A stretch of DNA of 64,000 nucleotides from an uncultured Clostridium sp. (GCA_947648495.1 CANSOA010000004.1:34246-98245); one strand, 5' to 3'. Counted from the first letter of the stretch, positions 18,482 to 29,691 are shown. Notes: a model not told the origin generated them from the sequence alone. Made by a program: numbers and translations.

Positions 18482-19768
18482 ATGGATGATTTTAAAGATG
18501 GTTTTAAACAAGCTAATTTTTCAAAACAGAGAAATTTTAGTAAAATTCTGACACCTTTTATTTCTGGTGTCGTAGGGGCTAGCTTAGTAGTTGGCATTTG
18601 CTTTGGGGTTCCTTCTATTAAAACAAAATTGTTGGGAAACCAAGCTTCGAATAATTTTCAAACAAGTACTTCTTCGTCTTTGATTTCAAGCGATTTAGTG
18701 GATTTGGTCGAATATTCAAACACATCTGTTGCTGTTGCACAAAAAGTATTACCTTCTATTGTGGGAATTAAGATAAAATATACGGTTAATTCTGTATTTG
18801 GTTCTGGTGAATCAGAAGCGACTGGTTCTGGCATTATTATTAGCGAAGATGGCTATATTATTACAAACAATCATGTTGTTTCAACTGAAAGTTCTTCTTC
18901 GTATTATGCCATTGAAGAAGCTTCTAGCATGAAAGTTAATCTTTATAACGACCCAAAAGAATATGATGCAGAAATTATTGGAACTGATGAATACACTGAT
19001 TTGGCTGTTATTAAAATTAACGCGTCTGACCTTACTCCTGCCACTTTAGGCAATTCTGATAATGTACATGTTGGTGAATTTGCGATGGCAATTGGTTGTC
19101 CGCTTGGTTTGGAGAGTACGGTTACTTCTGGCATTATCAGTGCAATTAATCGAACTGTTGATGATGGCGCTGGAACAGAATATACGTGTATTCAAACAGA
19201 TGCTGCCATTAATTCTGGAAATAGTGGTGGAGCTTTAGTCAACAGCAATGGAGAAGTCATTGGAATTAATACATTAAAACTTTCTGGAACAGGTGTTGAA
19301 GGTATGGGATTTGCCATTCCAATCAATTCTACAACTGATGTTGTTGACCAACTGATTCAATACCAAACAGTAAAAAGACCATATATTGGTATTTCTGGTG
19401 TCGCTGTGGATGAAGATACCGCCAAAAAATACAATCTTCCAATTGGAGTATATGTTTACACCATAGAAAAAAATTCGCCTGCTGAAAAAGCTGGTTTACA
19501 AAAAGGTGATGTCATTACAAAAATTGAAGGAACAGAAGTAAAAAATATCAATGAATTGAACAAAGTAAAGAATACGCATAATATTGGAGATACCATTACA
19601 TTATCTGTTCATAGAAATGGCGAAGATACTGAATTTAAAATCTCCTTAGAAGAAATGCCAAAGGCGGAGGAAAAAACGGCTACTAATGAAGAAATTGAGG
19701 ATTCGTTATTTAATCGAAATAACAGTCGTCAAAATAGTGGCTCGCTATTTGATTTCTTTAATCAATAA
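18482..19768 (+). CDS. htrA: HtrA/DegP-like serine protease with PDZ domain
   Basis: 428 residues from the ATG at 18482, which has TGGAGG 8-9 nt upstream. An upstream in-frame ATG at 18392 precedes the promoter and is not used. One membrane anchor (about residues 22-45) leaves the protease outside the cell, where it degrades misfolded exported proteins. The catalytic triad is visible: H131 in TNNHV, D173 in TDLAVI, S248 in NSGNSGGAL. A PDZ domain spans about 300-390 (YIGISG to VHRNG). The C-terminal tail is polar. Confidence 0.95.
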   Translation: MDDFKDGFKQANFSKQRNFSKILTPFISGVVGASLVVGICFGVPSIKTKLLGNQASNNFQTSTSSSLISSDLVDLVEYSNTSVAVAQKVLPSIVGIKIKYTVNSVFGSGESEATGSGIIISEDGYIITNNHVVSTESSSSYYAIEEASSMKVNLYNDPKEYDAEIIGTDEYTDLAVIKINASDLTPATLGNSDNVHVGEFAMAIGCPLGLESTVTSGIISAINRTVDDGAGTEYTCIQTDAAINSGNSGGALVNSNGEVIGINTLKLSGTGVEGMGFAIPINSTTDVVDQLIQYQTVKRPYIGISGVAVDEDTAKKYNLPIGVYVYTIEKNSPAEKAGLQKGDVITKIEGTEVKNINELNKVKNTHNIGDTITLSVHRNGEDTEFKISLEEMPKAEEKTATNEEIEDSLFNRNNSRQNSGSLFDFFNQ

Positions 19769-19776
19769 GAAAATAC

Positions 19777-19804
19777 AACCGCAGACAGAAAATTGTCTGC
19801 GGTT
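19777..19804 (+). terminator. Terminator of htrA
   Basis: An 11-bp perfect stem (AACCGCAGACA with its complement) with a 6-nt loop runs into TTGTT, 8 bp after the htrA stop. Confidence 0.85.
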
Positions 19805-19908
19805 TTGTTATGATATTTTAGTTAGTGTAATCTTCTTTGTGGACTTTTTCAGTGTGTTCAATATTTTCAAGTATTGGGAGAAACTTTTTTATTTTTCAAA
19901 ATTTTCTA

Positions 19909-19937
19909 TTTACTTTATTTTTCATTTATTATATAAT
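19909..19937 (+). promoter_or_regulatory. Promoter of the 342-residue membrane protein gene
   Basis: TTTACT (19909-19914) and TATAAT (19932-19937) with a 17-nt spacer. The ATG follows 23 bp after the -10 box. Confidence 0.65.
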
Positions 19938-19960
19938 AAAATTATTGGAGGTAACTATCC

Positions 19961-20989
19961 ATGAAATTAGATAAAAAAGATAATATTAAATTAATGAAAG
20001 AATGTTGTATTGTAAAAGAAATAGAATTAACGCAAAAAAGATCGGAAAAACTAGCTAATCAATTTCATGAATTACGAAAAGTCGTTAGTAAAACTGAAAA
20101 CTTAGATTTTGACGACTTGTATCAAAATTTTGATGACACCAAACCAATCAAAAATTTCTTAACTGATATGCAAAAATCAAGTAAATTTAAAATTACAACA
20201 AAATATTACAAAAAAGCAACTAATTGTGCCAAAAAATATGTATCTGAAAATAATTTGGGAAAATTAACTTCTCAATTAAAAAAACAATTTTTTGAGGAAA
20301 ATCGTATTAAAAATTTAAGTGTTAGAACTAAAATGGCAAGATATATTGGTGCGTCACTTGCAACTGTTTTGGCTTCTGGAACATTGCTAACCGCTTCTTT
20401 GGCCAATATCAACCAAGTTTCTGAGCAACCAGTTTCAATAGAAAATACCGCTACCCCTATTAATACCGACCAATTACAAAATATTGCCAAAAATTTAGAT
20501 TTGCCCAAAACACAAGATTTTACATCACTTTATATCGAGAAATATAGTTCATTCAACCCAGAAAATCCTATTGCTCGTGATACTTTTAAAGCGAATTTAG
20601 ACGAATCGCAGAATTATATTTACAAAATACAAGTTGGTAATGAATATCGTTACGTATCTCATGGAGATTATCCTGCTATGATTGGGGAATATTTAAAAAA
20701 TAACAATATTGAGCCAGAAATAATCTATGACTGCCATTCTTCATCCATTTATTCAACCGATGCAAATGGAGCCATTCAACATTCTTATGATGAATTTGGA
20801 AATAAAACTAAAACTAAATTAGATTCTGCCATATGCATAAATGGCGAATATATAAAATTATATGATGGTAATAATCCAAAAGATTTACTAAACCCAGAAG
20901 TACAAAGCTATTCTCCACTTGCTGAAGTACAAAATTATTTACATTCAAAAACTCAAATAGCTGAACATGCAGAATTCGAGGAACGTTAA
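19961..20989 (+). CDS. Hypothetical single-pass membrane protein
   Basis: 342 residues, family not recognised. The first 115 residues are lysine-rich and helical. One hydrophobic segment (about residues 122-140, YIGASLATVLASGTLLTASL) is followed by a polar C-terminal region of about 200 residues with several tyrosines and asparagines, plausibly outside the cell. TTGGAGG precedes the ATG by 9 nt, and the gene has its own promoter and terminator. Codon use matches the neighbours. Confidence 0.7.
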   Translation: MKLDKKDNIKLMKECCIVKEIELTQKRSEKLANQFHELRKVVSKTENLDFDDLYQNFDDTKPIKNFLTDMQKSSKFKITTKYYKKATNCAKKYVSENNLGKLTSQLKKQFFEENRIKNLSVRTKMARYIGASLATVLASGTLLTASLANINQVSEQPVSIENTATPINTDQLQNIAKNLDLPKTQDFTSLYIEKYSSFNPENPIARDTFKANLDESQNYIYKIQVGNEYRYVSHGDYPAMIGEYLKNNNIEPEIIYDCHSSSIYSTDANGAIQHSYDEFGNKTKTKLDSAICINGEYIKLYDGNNPKDLLNPEVQSYSPLAEVQNYLHSKTQIAEHAEFEER

Positions 20990-21000
20990 CCACATAAAAT

Positions 21001-21028
21001 CCTAGAGACTTTTAAAAAACTCTCTAGG
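21001..21028. terminator. Bidirectional terminator between convergent genes
   Basis: An 8-bp stem (CCTAGAGA/TCTCTAGG) has GTTTTTATT on the right and ATTTTATG on the left-reading strand. It serves the plus-strand gene ending at 20989 and the minus-strand gene ending at 21036. Confidence 0.8.
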
Positions 21029-21035
21029 GTTTTTA

Positions 21036-21446
21036 TTATGCCAATTCTATCATTTCCCTATAAACAACCATTTTATCTTTTTCATTTTTATATTTATTTT
21101 CCATTGGACACATACCTGTTTTATCATTATTTTGAATGTAATCTACCAAATTTTCATATTGATATGGAATCTGATTTTCTTCTAAAACAGAAACGGCGTA
21201 TTGACTCATAACATCACTATAAATTTGTCTAACTCCTGCTACTGCTAAAATACTGCTCGCTACCTTTCCAATTACTTTATCAGCAATAATTGCGCCTTGT
21301 AGTGCTTTTGGGTTTTGTTGCAGAATATTTTTAATATCTTGGATTCGATTTTGATAATATTCTTTGATTTCTCCATTTTCGTAACAAACAACTAAGGAAG
21401 CATTTTTTTGATGTAAAATCTGTTTTATTTCTTCTAATTTAGTCAT
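21036..21446 (-). CDS. DUF1893 family protein
   Basis: 136 residues. The sequence matches my memory of DUF1893: SLVVCYENGEI near the start, the central ADKVIGKVASSILAVAGV, SQYAVSVLEENQIPY, and a C-terminal NDKTGMCPMEN with the conserved Cys-Pro-Met-Glu. Function is not established. It overlaps the upstream transporter gene by 8 bp, so the two are probably translated together. Confidence 0.82.
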   Translation of the reverse strand: MTKLEEIKQILHQKNASLVVCYENGEIKEYYQNRIQDIKNILQQNPKALQGAIIADKVIGKVASSILAVAGVRQIYSDVMSQYAVSVLEENQIPYQYENLVDYIQNNDKTGMCPMENKYKNEKDKMVVYREMIELA

Positions 21447-22005
21447 CTAACTGAATTCCTTTCTTAATTTGTTTGGCGATAAATGGCACACAAATTAATT
21501 GAAGCGCTATTCCTGGCAAACCTATTTTCACACTTTCTATCAACGATATTCCATAACTTGGCAAACTCAAAATATCAACTACCAAAAACAATACTGCACC
21601 ATATAATATTCTTCCTAAAACAATGGTCACTAGGAAAGATACATAGGAATTAAATTTTTTATTCAAAACACTCAACATAACAGCGTAAATAATCAATTCA
21701 ATTAACATATAAGGAAGTCTTGCCAAATTTGGCATTTGAGTTAATAAGAAACTTGCTATTACTGAACTTACAGCTACAACGCTCGAACTTAATGCTCCAA
21801 ATACCAAAGCTGCGATTAAAACCGCTATGTGCATTGGCAAAAAAGTAGCTCCGCTACTGGCTCCTGCCAATACATGAAAAATGCGTGGCAAAGCGATTCC
21901 TATTCCACTTAGCAAAACCGTTCCTACGATATATTTTGTCTTTCTACTTGACAGGTTTTGCGCCAAAATATTTTGTTTTTTCACTGTTTTTACTTTTTCC
22001 ATCAT
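21439..22005 (-). CDS. ECF transporter S-component-like membrane protein
   Basis: 188 residues with about five hydrophobic segments after a 25-residue lysine-rich N-terminus. The stretch GIALPRIFHVLAGASSGATFLPMHIAVLIAALVFG and the later LPYMLIELIIYAVM and VLGRILYG fit the S-component of energy-coupling factor transporters, which capture vitamins or similar small molecules. No substrate can be named. AGGAGG lies 6 nt before the ATG. It is in an operon with an aldo/keto reductase and the DUF1893 gene. Confidence 0.75.
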   Translation of the reverse strand: MMEKVKTVKKQNILAQNLSSRKTKYIVGTVLLSGIGIALPRIFHVLAGASSGATFLPMHIAVLIAALVFGALSSSVVAVSSVIASFLLTQMPNLARLPYMLIELIIYAVMLSVLNKKFNSYVSFLVTIVLGRILYGAVLFLVVDILSLPSYGISLIESVKIGLPGIALQLICVPFIAKQIKKGIQLDD

Positions 22006-22029
22006 ACAATTCCTCCTAAATTTTATTTA

Positions 22030-23163
22030 TTATTTTAATAAATCTACAAAATTAGACATGGCTTCTGCTATTTTTAATTGTTGTGGACATACTGCCTCAC
22101 AAGATTTGCAGCCAATACAAGCACTTGGTTTTTTATCATCTGGCAAAGCACTAATTGCCATTGGTGCAATAAATCCACCACCTGTAAAGATATGTTCATT
22201 ATACAATGCTAATATTTTGGGAATATCAATTCCTTTTGGACAATGTGCTGTACAATATCTGCAAGAAGTACATGGCAATGTATTTCCCTGTACCATTTGT
22301 CTGGCTATTTGTAGTAACACATCCATTTCTTGCTTGCTTAATGGTTTATCTTCTTCAAAAGTTTTGATATTTTGTTCTAATTGCTCCATAGTTGACATTC
22401 CAGAAAGCACCATAGTAACACCTGATATGGATTGTAAAAATCGAAATGCCCAGCTTGGAATTGTTTCATCAGGTCTAAGTACATTTAGTTTATTTTCATT
22501 TTGTTCAGAAAGTTTAGCAAGTTTTCCTCCACGTAATGGTTCCATCACCCAAATTGGGATAGAAAGCTGATTTAACAATTCAACTTTAGCTTTTGCATCT
22601 TGAAATTCGTAATCTAAATAATTAAGCTGAATCTGAGCGAACTCCATGTATTGACCATACGCATCCAAAAACTTTTTCATAACTTCTAAGCTTCCATGCA
22701 CAGAAAATCCTAAATGCTTAATTCTTCCGTTTTCTTTTTGTTTTAATAAATATTCTAATATGCCATATTTTTTATCCAAATAAGGTTCCACATTTATTTC
22801 ATAAACATTATGAAATAAATAAAAATCGAAATAATCTACTTGACATTTTTCTAATTGTTTTTCAAAAATTTTTTCGACTTTATCCATATTGGACAAATCA
22901 TAACCCGGAAATTTGGTCGCTAGATAAAAACTTTCTCTCGGATATTTTTTCAATACTTTTCCCATAACAAGTTCCGATTCTCCGTTATGATAGCCCCAAG
23001 CGGTATCAAAATAATTAATACCTTTATTGATTGCATATTCTACCATTTTTGCTGTTTCTTCTTCATCAATTGGTGTGTCTCCATTTACGCCTTTGTTCGG
23101 TAATCGCATAGTTCCTAATCCTAAGTTTGATAATTTTATATCTTGAAATTCTTTGTATAACAT
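22030..23163 (-). CDS. Aldo/keto reductase with C-terminal 4Fe-4S ferredoxin domain
   Basis: 377 residues. The N-terminal barrel (GLGTMRLP, YFDTAWGYHNGESE, LATKFPG, LGFSVHG) is an aldo/keto reductase. The C-terminus adds two cysteine clusters, CTSCRYCTAHCP near residue 289 and ACIGCKSCEAVCP near 348, for iron-sulfur clusters. This architecture is common in anaerobes and implies electron transfer rather than simple NADPH use. GGGAGGA precedes the ATG. It heads an operon with the ECF-like and DUF1893 genes and follows an unusual leader. Confidence 0.9.
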   Translation of the reverse strand: MLYKEFQDIKLSNLGLGTMRLPNKGVNGDTPIDEEETAKMVEYAINKGINYFDTAWGYHNGESELVMGKVLKKYPRESFYLATKFPGYDLSNMDKVEKIFEKQLEKCQVDYFDFYLFHNVYEINVEPYLDKKYGILEYLLKQKENGRIKHLGFSVHGSLEVMKKFLDAYGQYMEFAQIQLNYLDYEFQDAKAKVELLNQLSIPIWVMEPLRGGKLAKLSEQNENKLNVLRPDETIPSWAFRFLQSISGVTMVLSGMSTMEQLEQNIKTFEEDKPLSKQEMDVLLQIARQMVQGNTLPCTSCRYCTAHCPKGIDIPKILALYNEHIFTGGGFIAPMAISALPDDKKPSACIGCKSCEAVCPQQLKIAEAMSNFVDLLK

Positions 23164-23205
23164 ATTATCCTCCCTAAATTATATTTTTCATCTTACTGTT
23201 TTACT

Positions 23206-23241
23206 TCAAATAGCATATTTTACTGTTTTTAATATTGTCAT
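23206..23241 (-). CDS. Possible 11-residue leader peptide
   Basis: A near-perfect ribosome site AAAGGAGGT is followed 3 nt later by ATG and the short frame MTILKTVKYAI. It lies 43 bp upstream of the aldo/keto reductase and downstream of a promoter. It could be a leader peptide or the remnant 5' end of a lost gene. Confidence 0.35.
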   Translation of the reverse strand: MTILKTVKYAI

Positions 23242-23255
23242 AGTACCTCCTTTAT

Positions 23256-23286
23256 TTTATATCACTTATAGTCAGGTATATGTCAA
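23256..23286 (-). promoter_or_regulatory. Promoter with 19-bp spacer before the aldo/keto reductase operon
   Basis: TTGACA (23281-23286) and TATAAA (23256-23261) are 19 bp apart on the minus strand. Such long spacers are typical of promoters twisted into shape by MerR-family activators. The spacer contains ACTATAAGT. No MerR gene is nearby, so the regulator is unknown. Confidence 0.5.
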
Positions 23287-23406
23287 TAGTTTTTTGAAAA
23301 AATCTTAATTTGATTCACATCTCTATTTTGTAAAATAAAAAACAATATTCTAGAATAACTAAAATATCGTTTTTTACATAAATTTTCAAGGATTATTATA
23401 AGAATC

Positions 23407-23787
23407 TTAACAAGAAATTGTCAAAATATTTCCATTGTTATCAAAAATTGCAAATTCATCTTTTCCATAAAAAGTTTTATGAAGTTCTTTTGCTATTTTG
23501 GCTTTGTTTTTTAAGTCATCGTACATTTTTTGAACATTGTCAACCGTTATAAATAGCGTAAATGTTGGTACAATTTGTTGTGTGTTTAAGGTTGGATATT
23601 CTTCAATTAGATTTTTCTGTTCCTGAAGCATAATAGAAATTTTATCCTTACTCAAAATAGCAAAATTCAAAATTTCTCCCTCTTCTGGAACACTTAATAT
23701 TTTTTGAAAACCTAATTTTTCTTCATAAAATTTTATTGTTTCTTTTACATTTTTAACCATAATATTTGTTGTTATTGTTTCATACAT
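23407..23787 (-). CDS. VOC family (glyoxalase/bleomycin resistance-like) protein
   Basis: 126 residues with a VOC fold pattern: NIMVKNVKETIKFYEEKLGFQKIL, then ISIMLQEQKNL, and a C-terminal ELHKTFYGKDEFAIFDNNGNILTI. Members are metal-dependent lyases, dioxygenases or antibiotic binders, and the role here is open. The start at 23787 has GGAGG 8 nt upstream; a GTG five codons earlier overlaps that ribosome site. It is 62 bp downstream of an AraC-type regulator, which may control it. Confidence 0.82.
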   Translation of the reverse strand: MYETITTNIMVKNVKETIKFYEEKLGFQKILSVPEEGEILNFAILSKDKISIMLQEQKNLIEEYPTLNTQQIVPTFTLFITVDNVQKMYDDLKNKAKIAKELHKTFYGKDEFAIFDNNGNILTISC

Positions 23788-23849
23788 AATTTTTACCTCC
23801 ACTAAAATTATAAGGAAAAGAATTCAATTTGTATTGTAAAAAATGGACA

Positions 23850-24629
23850 TTACTTATAATTTTCTATTATCTTTAAGGGAGAAATTCCTGTATATTTCTT
23901 TATTTCTTTTATAAAATGAGATTGATCGTAAAAGCCACAAAAATTAGCAATATCAGCCAAATTCATATTTTTTTCTAGCAATAATGTTAAACATAAATGC
24001 AACCTAAGTATATTCAATAACACCTTAGGAGACACTCCAAAATTCGCTTTAAACACTCTATATAAATGCCTTTGATTATATCCAAATTGATTGGCAATAT
24101 TAATCACGTTTTGTTCTTTCGGATTGTTATACAAATCTTCTACGATTTTTAGAAATGGCATCTGTGTTTTTCCTTTTATTTTTTCTTGCAAATAATTTTT
24201 CAAACATTCCATTCTTTCATTGGATGTTTTTAGCCCAAATATCTTCTCTAAAGTCATTTCTTTTTCTATTTCTTCAAATGGTATCTCACAATCCATTATT
24301 TGGTCTGCGCCTACCTTAAAAAGCAAATAAAATATACTTGGCTTTAGTCTAACGCCCATATAATCTATCTTATTTTCTAACGCAAATGGTTTTGTCTGCT
24401 TGCTAAATCCTGCAAAACAAATAGTAAAATTGACAAAATCAATTACAATATCAATGCAAGAATCTGGCAAAATGTTGTTTGATATAGACTTATCTAAAAT
24501 CTTTTTAGAACGCATCGTCCAAATACACATACAATAATTCTCAAGTTCTTTTATATGATATTCTTTATATTCTATATTTTCATTAAATTCTTGGTCCAAT
24601 AAATAAGGTATTTGCTTAGGATAATACAT
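23850..24629 (-). CDS. AraC family transcriptional regulator
   Basis: 259 residues. The last 100 carry the two helix-turn-helix motifs of AraC proteins (NVINIANQFGYNQRHLYRVFKANFGVSPKVLL and NLADIANFCGFYDQSHFIKEIKKYTGISPLK). The N-terminal 150 residues would be the ligand or partner domain and are not recognised. A GAGGAAA site precedes the ATG. It likely regulates the VOC gene just downstream and perhaps itself. Confidence 0.88.
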   Translation of the reverse strand: MYYPKQIPYLLDQEFNENIEYKEYHIKELENYCMCIWTMRSKKILDKSISNNILPDSCIDIVIDFVNFTICFAGFSKQTKPFALENKIDYMGVRLKPSIFYLLFKVGADQIMDCEIPFEEIEKEMTLEKIFGLKTSNERMECLKNYLQEKIKGKTQMPFLKIVEDLYNNPKEQNVINIANQFGYNQRHLYRVFKANFGVSPKVLLNILRLHLCLTLLLEKNMNLADIANFCGFYDQSHFIKEIKKYTGISPLKIIENYK

Positions 24630-24717
24630 ATATTATTTCCTCTCAAAATTATAAGTTTTGTGATATTTTATCATAAAAATAAATATTAATCAATTAGTTA
24701 ATTTTTTAGGTAAAAAA

Positions 24718-24755
24718 ACAAAGCCAAATCATTATTTAACATGACTAGGCTTTGT
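24718..24755 (-). terminator. Terminator of the XRE regulator gene
   Basis: An 8-bp stem (ACAAAGCC/GGCTTTGT) with a 22-nt loop is followed by TTTTTTTA on the minus strand, 35 bp after the gene. Confidence 0.7.
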
Positions 24756-24789
24756 TTTCGGCTTAATCTAATCTATTTCCTCTTGTCAA

Positions 24790-25296
24790 TTATTTCTTTC
24801 GAGTCAATACAATCCCAACAATTGATATAATAAGGATAATCGGCGCTATCCTAACAAATAGCCATTCAAACGAATGAAAAGCAACTCCTAAAACAGCTTT
24901 CTCAGGCTCATTATAATTCCAATTTAAATAAGGACTTTTTAATAAAATTAAAGAAATAAAAATTACTATTATGATTACACATAATAAAATTAGTATCCAA
25001 TGAATTATTTTTCTTTTTGCATTCTTACTTTGCAATAGTTGTAAGTTTATTATCTCTAATTTTTCAGAAATCGCTTTCAAATCATCTACTTTAGATTCTG
25101 AAATATTTTCTCCAAGCAAAGTGCTTACTGGTGTTTCAAGAACCTCTGAAATCGAGATTAACATTTCTGCATCAGGAACTGACAATCCTTGCTCCCATTT
25201 AGAAATTGTTTGTCTCACCACATTTAGTTTAATAGCAAGTTCTTCTTGTGAAAGTCCTCTTGATTTTCTTACTTGTTTAATATTTTCTTTTAACAT
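24790..25296 (-). CDS. XRE-type helix-turn-helix membrane regulator
   Basis: 168 residues. The N-terminal 60 form a Cro/C1-type DNA-binding domain (IKQVRKSRGLSQEELAIKLNVVRQTISKWEQGLSVPD). A linker leads to two hydrophobic segments, about residues 97-120 and 148-165. This layout, a repressor tethered to the membrane, is common in Firmicutes. Its target and signal are unknown. AAAGGAG precedes the ATG. It stands alone between two terminator or intergenic regions. Confidence 0.85.
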   Translation of the reverse strand: MLKENIKQVRKSRGLSQEELAIKLNVVRQTISKWEQGLSVPDAEMLISISEVLETPVSTLLGENISESKVDDLKAISEKLEIINLQLLQSKNAKRKIIHWILILLCVIIIVIFISLILLKSPYLNWNYNEPEKAVLGVAFHSFEWLFVRIAPIILIISIVGIVLTRKK

Positions 25297-25398
25297 TTTA
25301 GAACAACTCCTTTCTTTACAAACTATTATATAAAAAATAGGCCGTTGCTACAAGCAATGCTTATTAACATTCAAGGTTTATAGTCATAAAATTGTAAG

Positions 25399-25788
25399 TT
25401 AACTATTTTGTTTATCTACAAATATAGTTTTAGAACCATCATCAATTTCAAACTTATTGCTATCAATTCTTATATACTTGCTTCCTATTTTGGATTTCAA
25501 ATAAGGAATAATATCTCTGTCATAATTACAAATTGTATTGATGGCAAATATATGATAATTATTAGGATTATTCATATATTCATCATCTTCATTTCCAGCC
25601 ATAAATCTCCAACCACTATCTGGTGTTCCATCAGATGGTTGTTCTCTATACATATAGCCAACCTTAAAACCTTCTTTCGTTATTTTATCAGATACCATAC
25701 AACCTTCCCCATTAGGCTCATTCCAATCAATCAGGTTTTCTATTTTTATTTTTATAAAATCACCTTTTTTCTTATTAAATAGTTCCAT
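25399..25788 (-). CDS. DUF2185 (immunity protein Imm33-like) domain protein
   Basis: 129 residues. The sequence GCMVSDKITKEGFKVGYMYRE, DSGWRFMAGNEDDEYMNNPNNY and TICNYDRDIIPYLKSKIGSKYIR matches the DUF2185 family, some members of which are immunity proteins beside polymorphic toxins. No toxin gene is adjacent, so it may be an orphan. It has its own ribosome site and is divergent from the glycosyltransferase gene. Confidence 0.78.
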   Translation of the reverse strand: MELFNKKKGDFIKIKIENLIDWNEPNGEGCMVSDKITKEGFKVGYMYREQPSDGTPDSGWRFMAGNEDDEYMNNPNNYHIFAINTICNYDRDIIPYLKSKIGSKYIRIDSNKFEIDDGSKTIFVDKQNS

Positions 25789-25920
25789 ATTTATAACTCC
25801 AATCTTTTTACAAATTACTAATTGTCACTTTCATTATAACATTATTCTCAAAAAATGTAAAGTATTTCCACGAACCAAACCCTCCTCAACTTCATACTAT
25901 GACATAAAAGGAGAGATGAT

Positions 25921-28259
<2,339 letters not shown>

Positions 28260-28306
28260 CAATTATAAGCATTTTGGGTAAAATGTAATAAGTTATCTAT
28301 AATTAT

Positions 28307-28325
28307 CCCCCAGTATAACTGGGGG
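28307..28325 (+). terminator. Terminator of the collagen-like gene
   Basis: CCCCCAGT and ACTGGGGG pair around a small loop, followed by ATTTTTCT. Confidence 0.9.
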
Positions 28326-28388
28326 ATTTTTCTAAAGTTAAAAAGAGACTTTGCTATTTATTCAGCAAAATCCTTCTATAAAAACGAT

Positions 28389-28414
28389 GAGTTAAAGGAA
28401 CGCCCCTTTAACTC
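28389..28414 (-). terminator. Terminator after the initiator tRNA
   Basis: A 10-bp stem (GAGTTAAAGG/CCTTTAACTC) is followed on the minus strand by ATCGTTTTTATAG, 12 bp after the tRNA 3' end. Confidence 0.65.
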
Positions 28415-28426
28415 AAAATTCTTAAA

Positions 28427-28502
28427 TGGTTGCGGGAGTAAGACTCGAACTTACGACCTTTGGGTTATGAGCCCAACGAGCTGCCAACTGCTCCATCCCG
28501 CG
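28427..28502 (-). tRNA. Initiator tRNA-fMet (anticodon CAT)
   Basis: 76 nt with encoded CCA. The acceptor stem starts with C1 opposite A72, a mismatch that marks initiator tRNAs. The anticodon stem carries three consecutive G-C pairs (GGG/CCC) around the loop CTCATAA, also an initiator trait. The D arm and T arm (GTAAG TTCGAGT CTTAC) are complete. It is the only intact tRNA gene in the window, so the tRNA set bearing on CGG decoding cannot be judged here. Confidence 0.96.
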
Positions 28503-28691
28503 ATATTTAATTAAATACTGTGCTTTTTTTGTCCCTTTAATGTCCCTTTATCTTGTCATTTTTAATCAATTTTAATCAGTTTTAATCATCGTAAAAGGTT
28601 TATTAAAAGAACCAGCAAAATATATATTTTTCAATGTTTTTTAGTATTTACAATGGTTTTCGCTTGTAAGCAGAACTTGCTCGAACTCGGC

Positions 28692-28731
28692 TTATGAGCC
28701 CAACGAGCTGCCAACTGCTCCATCCCGCGAT
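28692..28731 (-). pseudogene. Duplicated 5' half of tRNA-fMet
   Basis: 40 bp identical to 28465-28504 cover the tRNA from its 5' end through the anticodon loop. Beyond that the sequence diverges and no T arm or acceptor 3' strand can form, though a TTCGAG stretch remains. The 187 bp between the copies hold short direct repeats (GTCCCTTTA twice, TTTTAATCA three times) and no gene. It may be a scar of a mobile element that used this tRNA as its attachment site. Confidence 0.75.
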
Positions 28732-28844
28732 TTTCCAATATTAAAATTATAAAACATTTTATCAAATTTGTCAATACTTTTTCCAAATTTTCTTATGTCT
28801 TATTCTATTATATGCAAAAAAAACAAAAATATGACATCAAACTT

Positions 28845-29360
28845 TTATATCATATCTTTATAACAATATAATATCGGCAAACTAACTATCGCTCCTATCA
28901 ATGCCAGCACCTCAATAATATTCTCAATCTTACTTTTATCTTCCCACTTTAATAATAAACTTTTATAAAAACCAACACCTATACCCCCTCCCAATGTATT
29001 TAAAATTACATCATCAATATCTCCAACACCAATTTTAAACGTAACCTGAATTATCTCAGCGAACAAACTCACAAAAAATACTGCCAAAACATTTTTCTTA
29101 AAATTTTTCCCTTGACTAAACAAAGCCAAATAAATTCCCAAAGGCACAAATAAAATAATATTCCCCAGCAAATTGCTAACAATAAAAACCTTTGAATTCA
29201 TATTTCTAGACAAAAAATCTATAATCGTGCCAAAAGGCACAAGCTTGATGGTTCTAACATCATGTCTTGCCCTAAATAAAATAGCACATAAAATTACTAT
29301 ATAAAGAACAAAAATCAAATATAATAAAATCTTATGCAATATTTTGTATGATTTTTTCAT
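28845..29360 (-). CDS. VanZ-like membrane protein
   Basis: 171 residues with four or five hydrophobic segments. The sequence LFRARHDVRTIKLVPFGTI followed by NLLGNIILFVPLGIYLALF and a C-terminal IGVGDIDDVILNTLGGGIGV is the VanZ-like pattern. VanZ is linked to teicoplanin resistance in enterococci, but most homologues have no known role. The start at 29360 has GGGGGGAAATGG upstream; an ATG ten codons earlier overlaps the preceding gene and lacks a site. Confidence 0.82.
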   Translation of the reverse strand: MKKSYKILHKILLYLIFVLYIVILCAILFRARHDVRTIKLVPFGTIIDFLSRNMNSKVFIVSNLLGNIILFVPLGIYLALFSQGKNFKKNVLAVFFVSLFAEIIQVTFKIGVGDIDDVILNTLGGGIGVGFYKSLLLKWEDKSKIENIIEVLALIGAIVSLPILYCYKDMI

Positions 29361-29379
29361 CCATTTCCCCCCTTTTCTT

Positions 29380-29691
29380 CTACATACCAATTATGTGCTT
29401 AATCTGATCACCTTTAGTAACAATCAAATAAACTACCAAACAAATTTCCCCAATTAAAATCGTCGGAAATCCAATTGTAAATCTCAATTTCTTGGTTTTA
29501 TGGCGAAATTTATACATGCCAGCAATCGTACCAAATCCGCCTCCTAAAAATGTAACCATAAATAATGTTTTCTCTGGTGTTCGCCAATTGCCATACTTAG
29601 CTTGACGTTTGTCCCACCACATGATAAAAAATCCAATGAAATTGATAATGAATAAATAGATTAAAATGTATTTTACTATTTCCAAAAACAT
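29380..29691 (-). CDS. DUF1294 membrane protein
   Basis: 103 residues, three hydrophobic segments. The stretch FFIMWWDKRQAKYGNWRTPEKTLFMVTFLGGGFGTIAGMYKFRHKTKKLRFTIGFP is characteristic of DUF1294, whose function is unknown. It follows polC after 53 bp and precedes the VanZ-like gene. Confidence 0.88.
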   Translation of the reverse strand: MFLEIVKYILIYLFIINFIGFFIMWWDKRQAKYGNWRTPEKTLFMVTFLGGGFGTIAGMYKFRHKTKKLRFTIGFPTILIGEICLVVYLIVTKGDQIKHIIGM

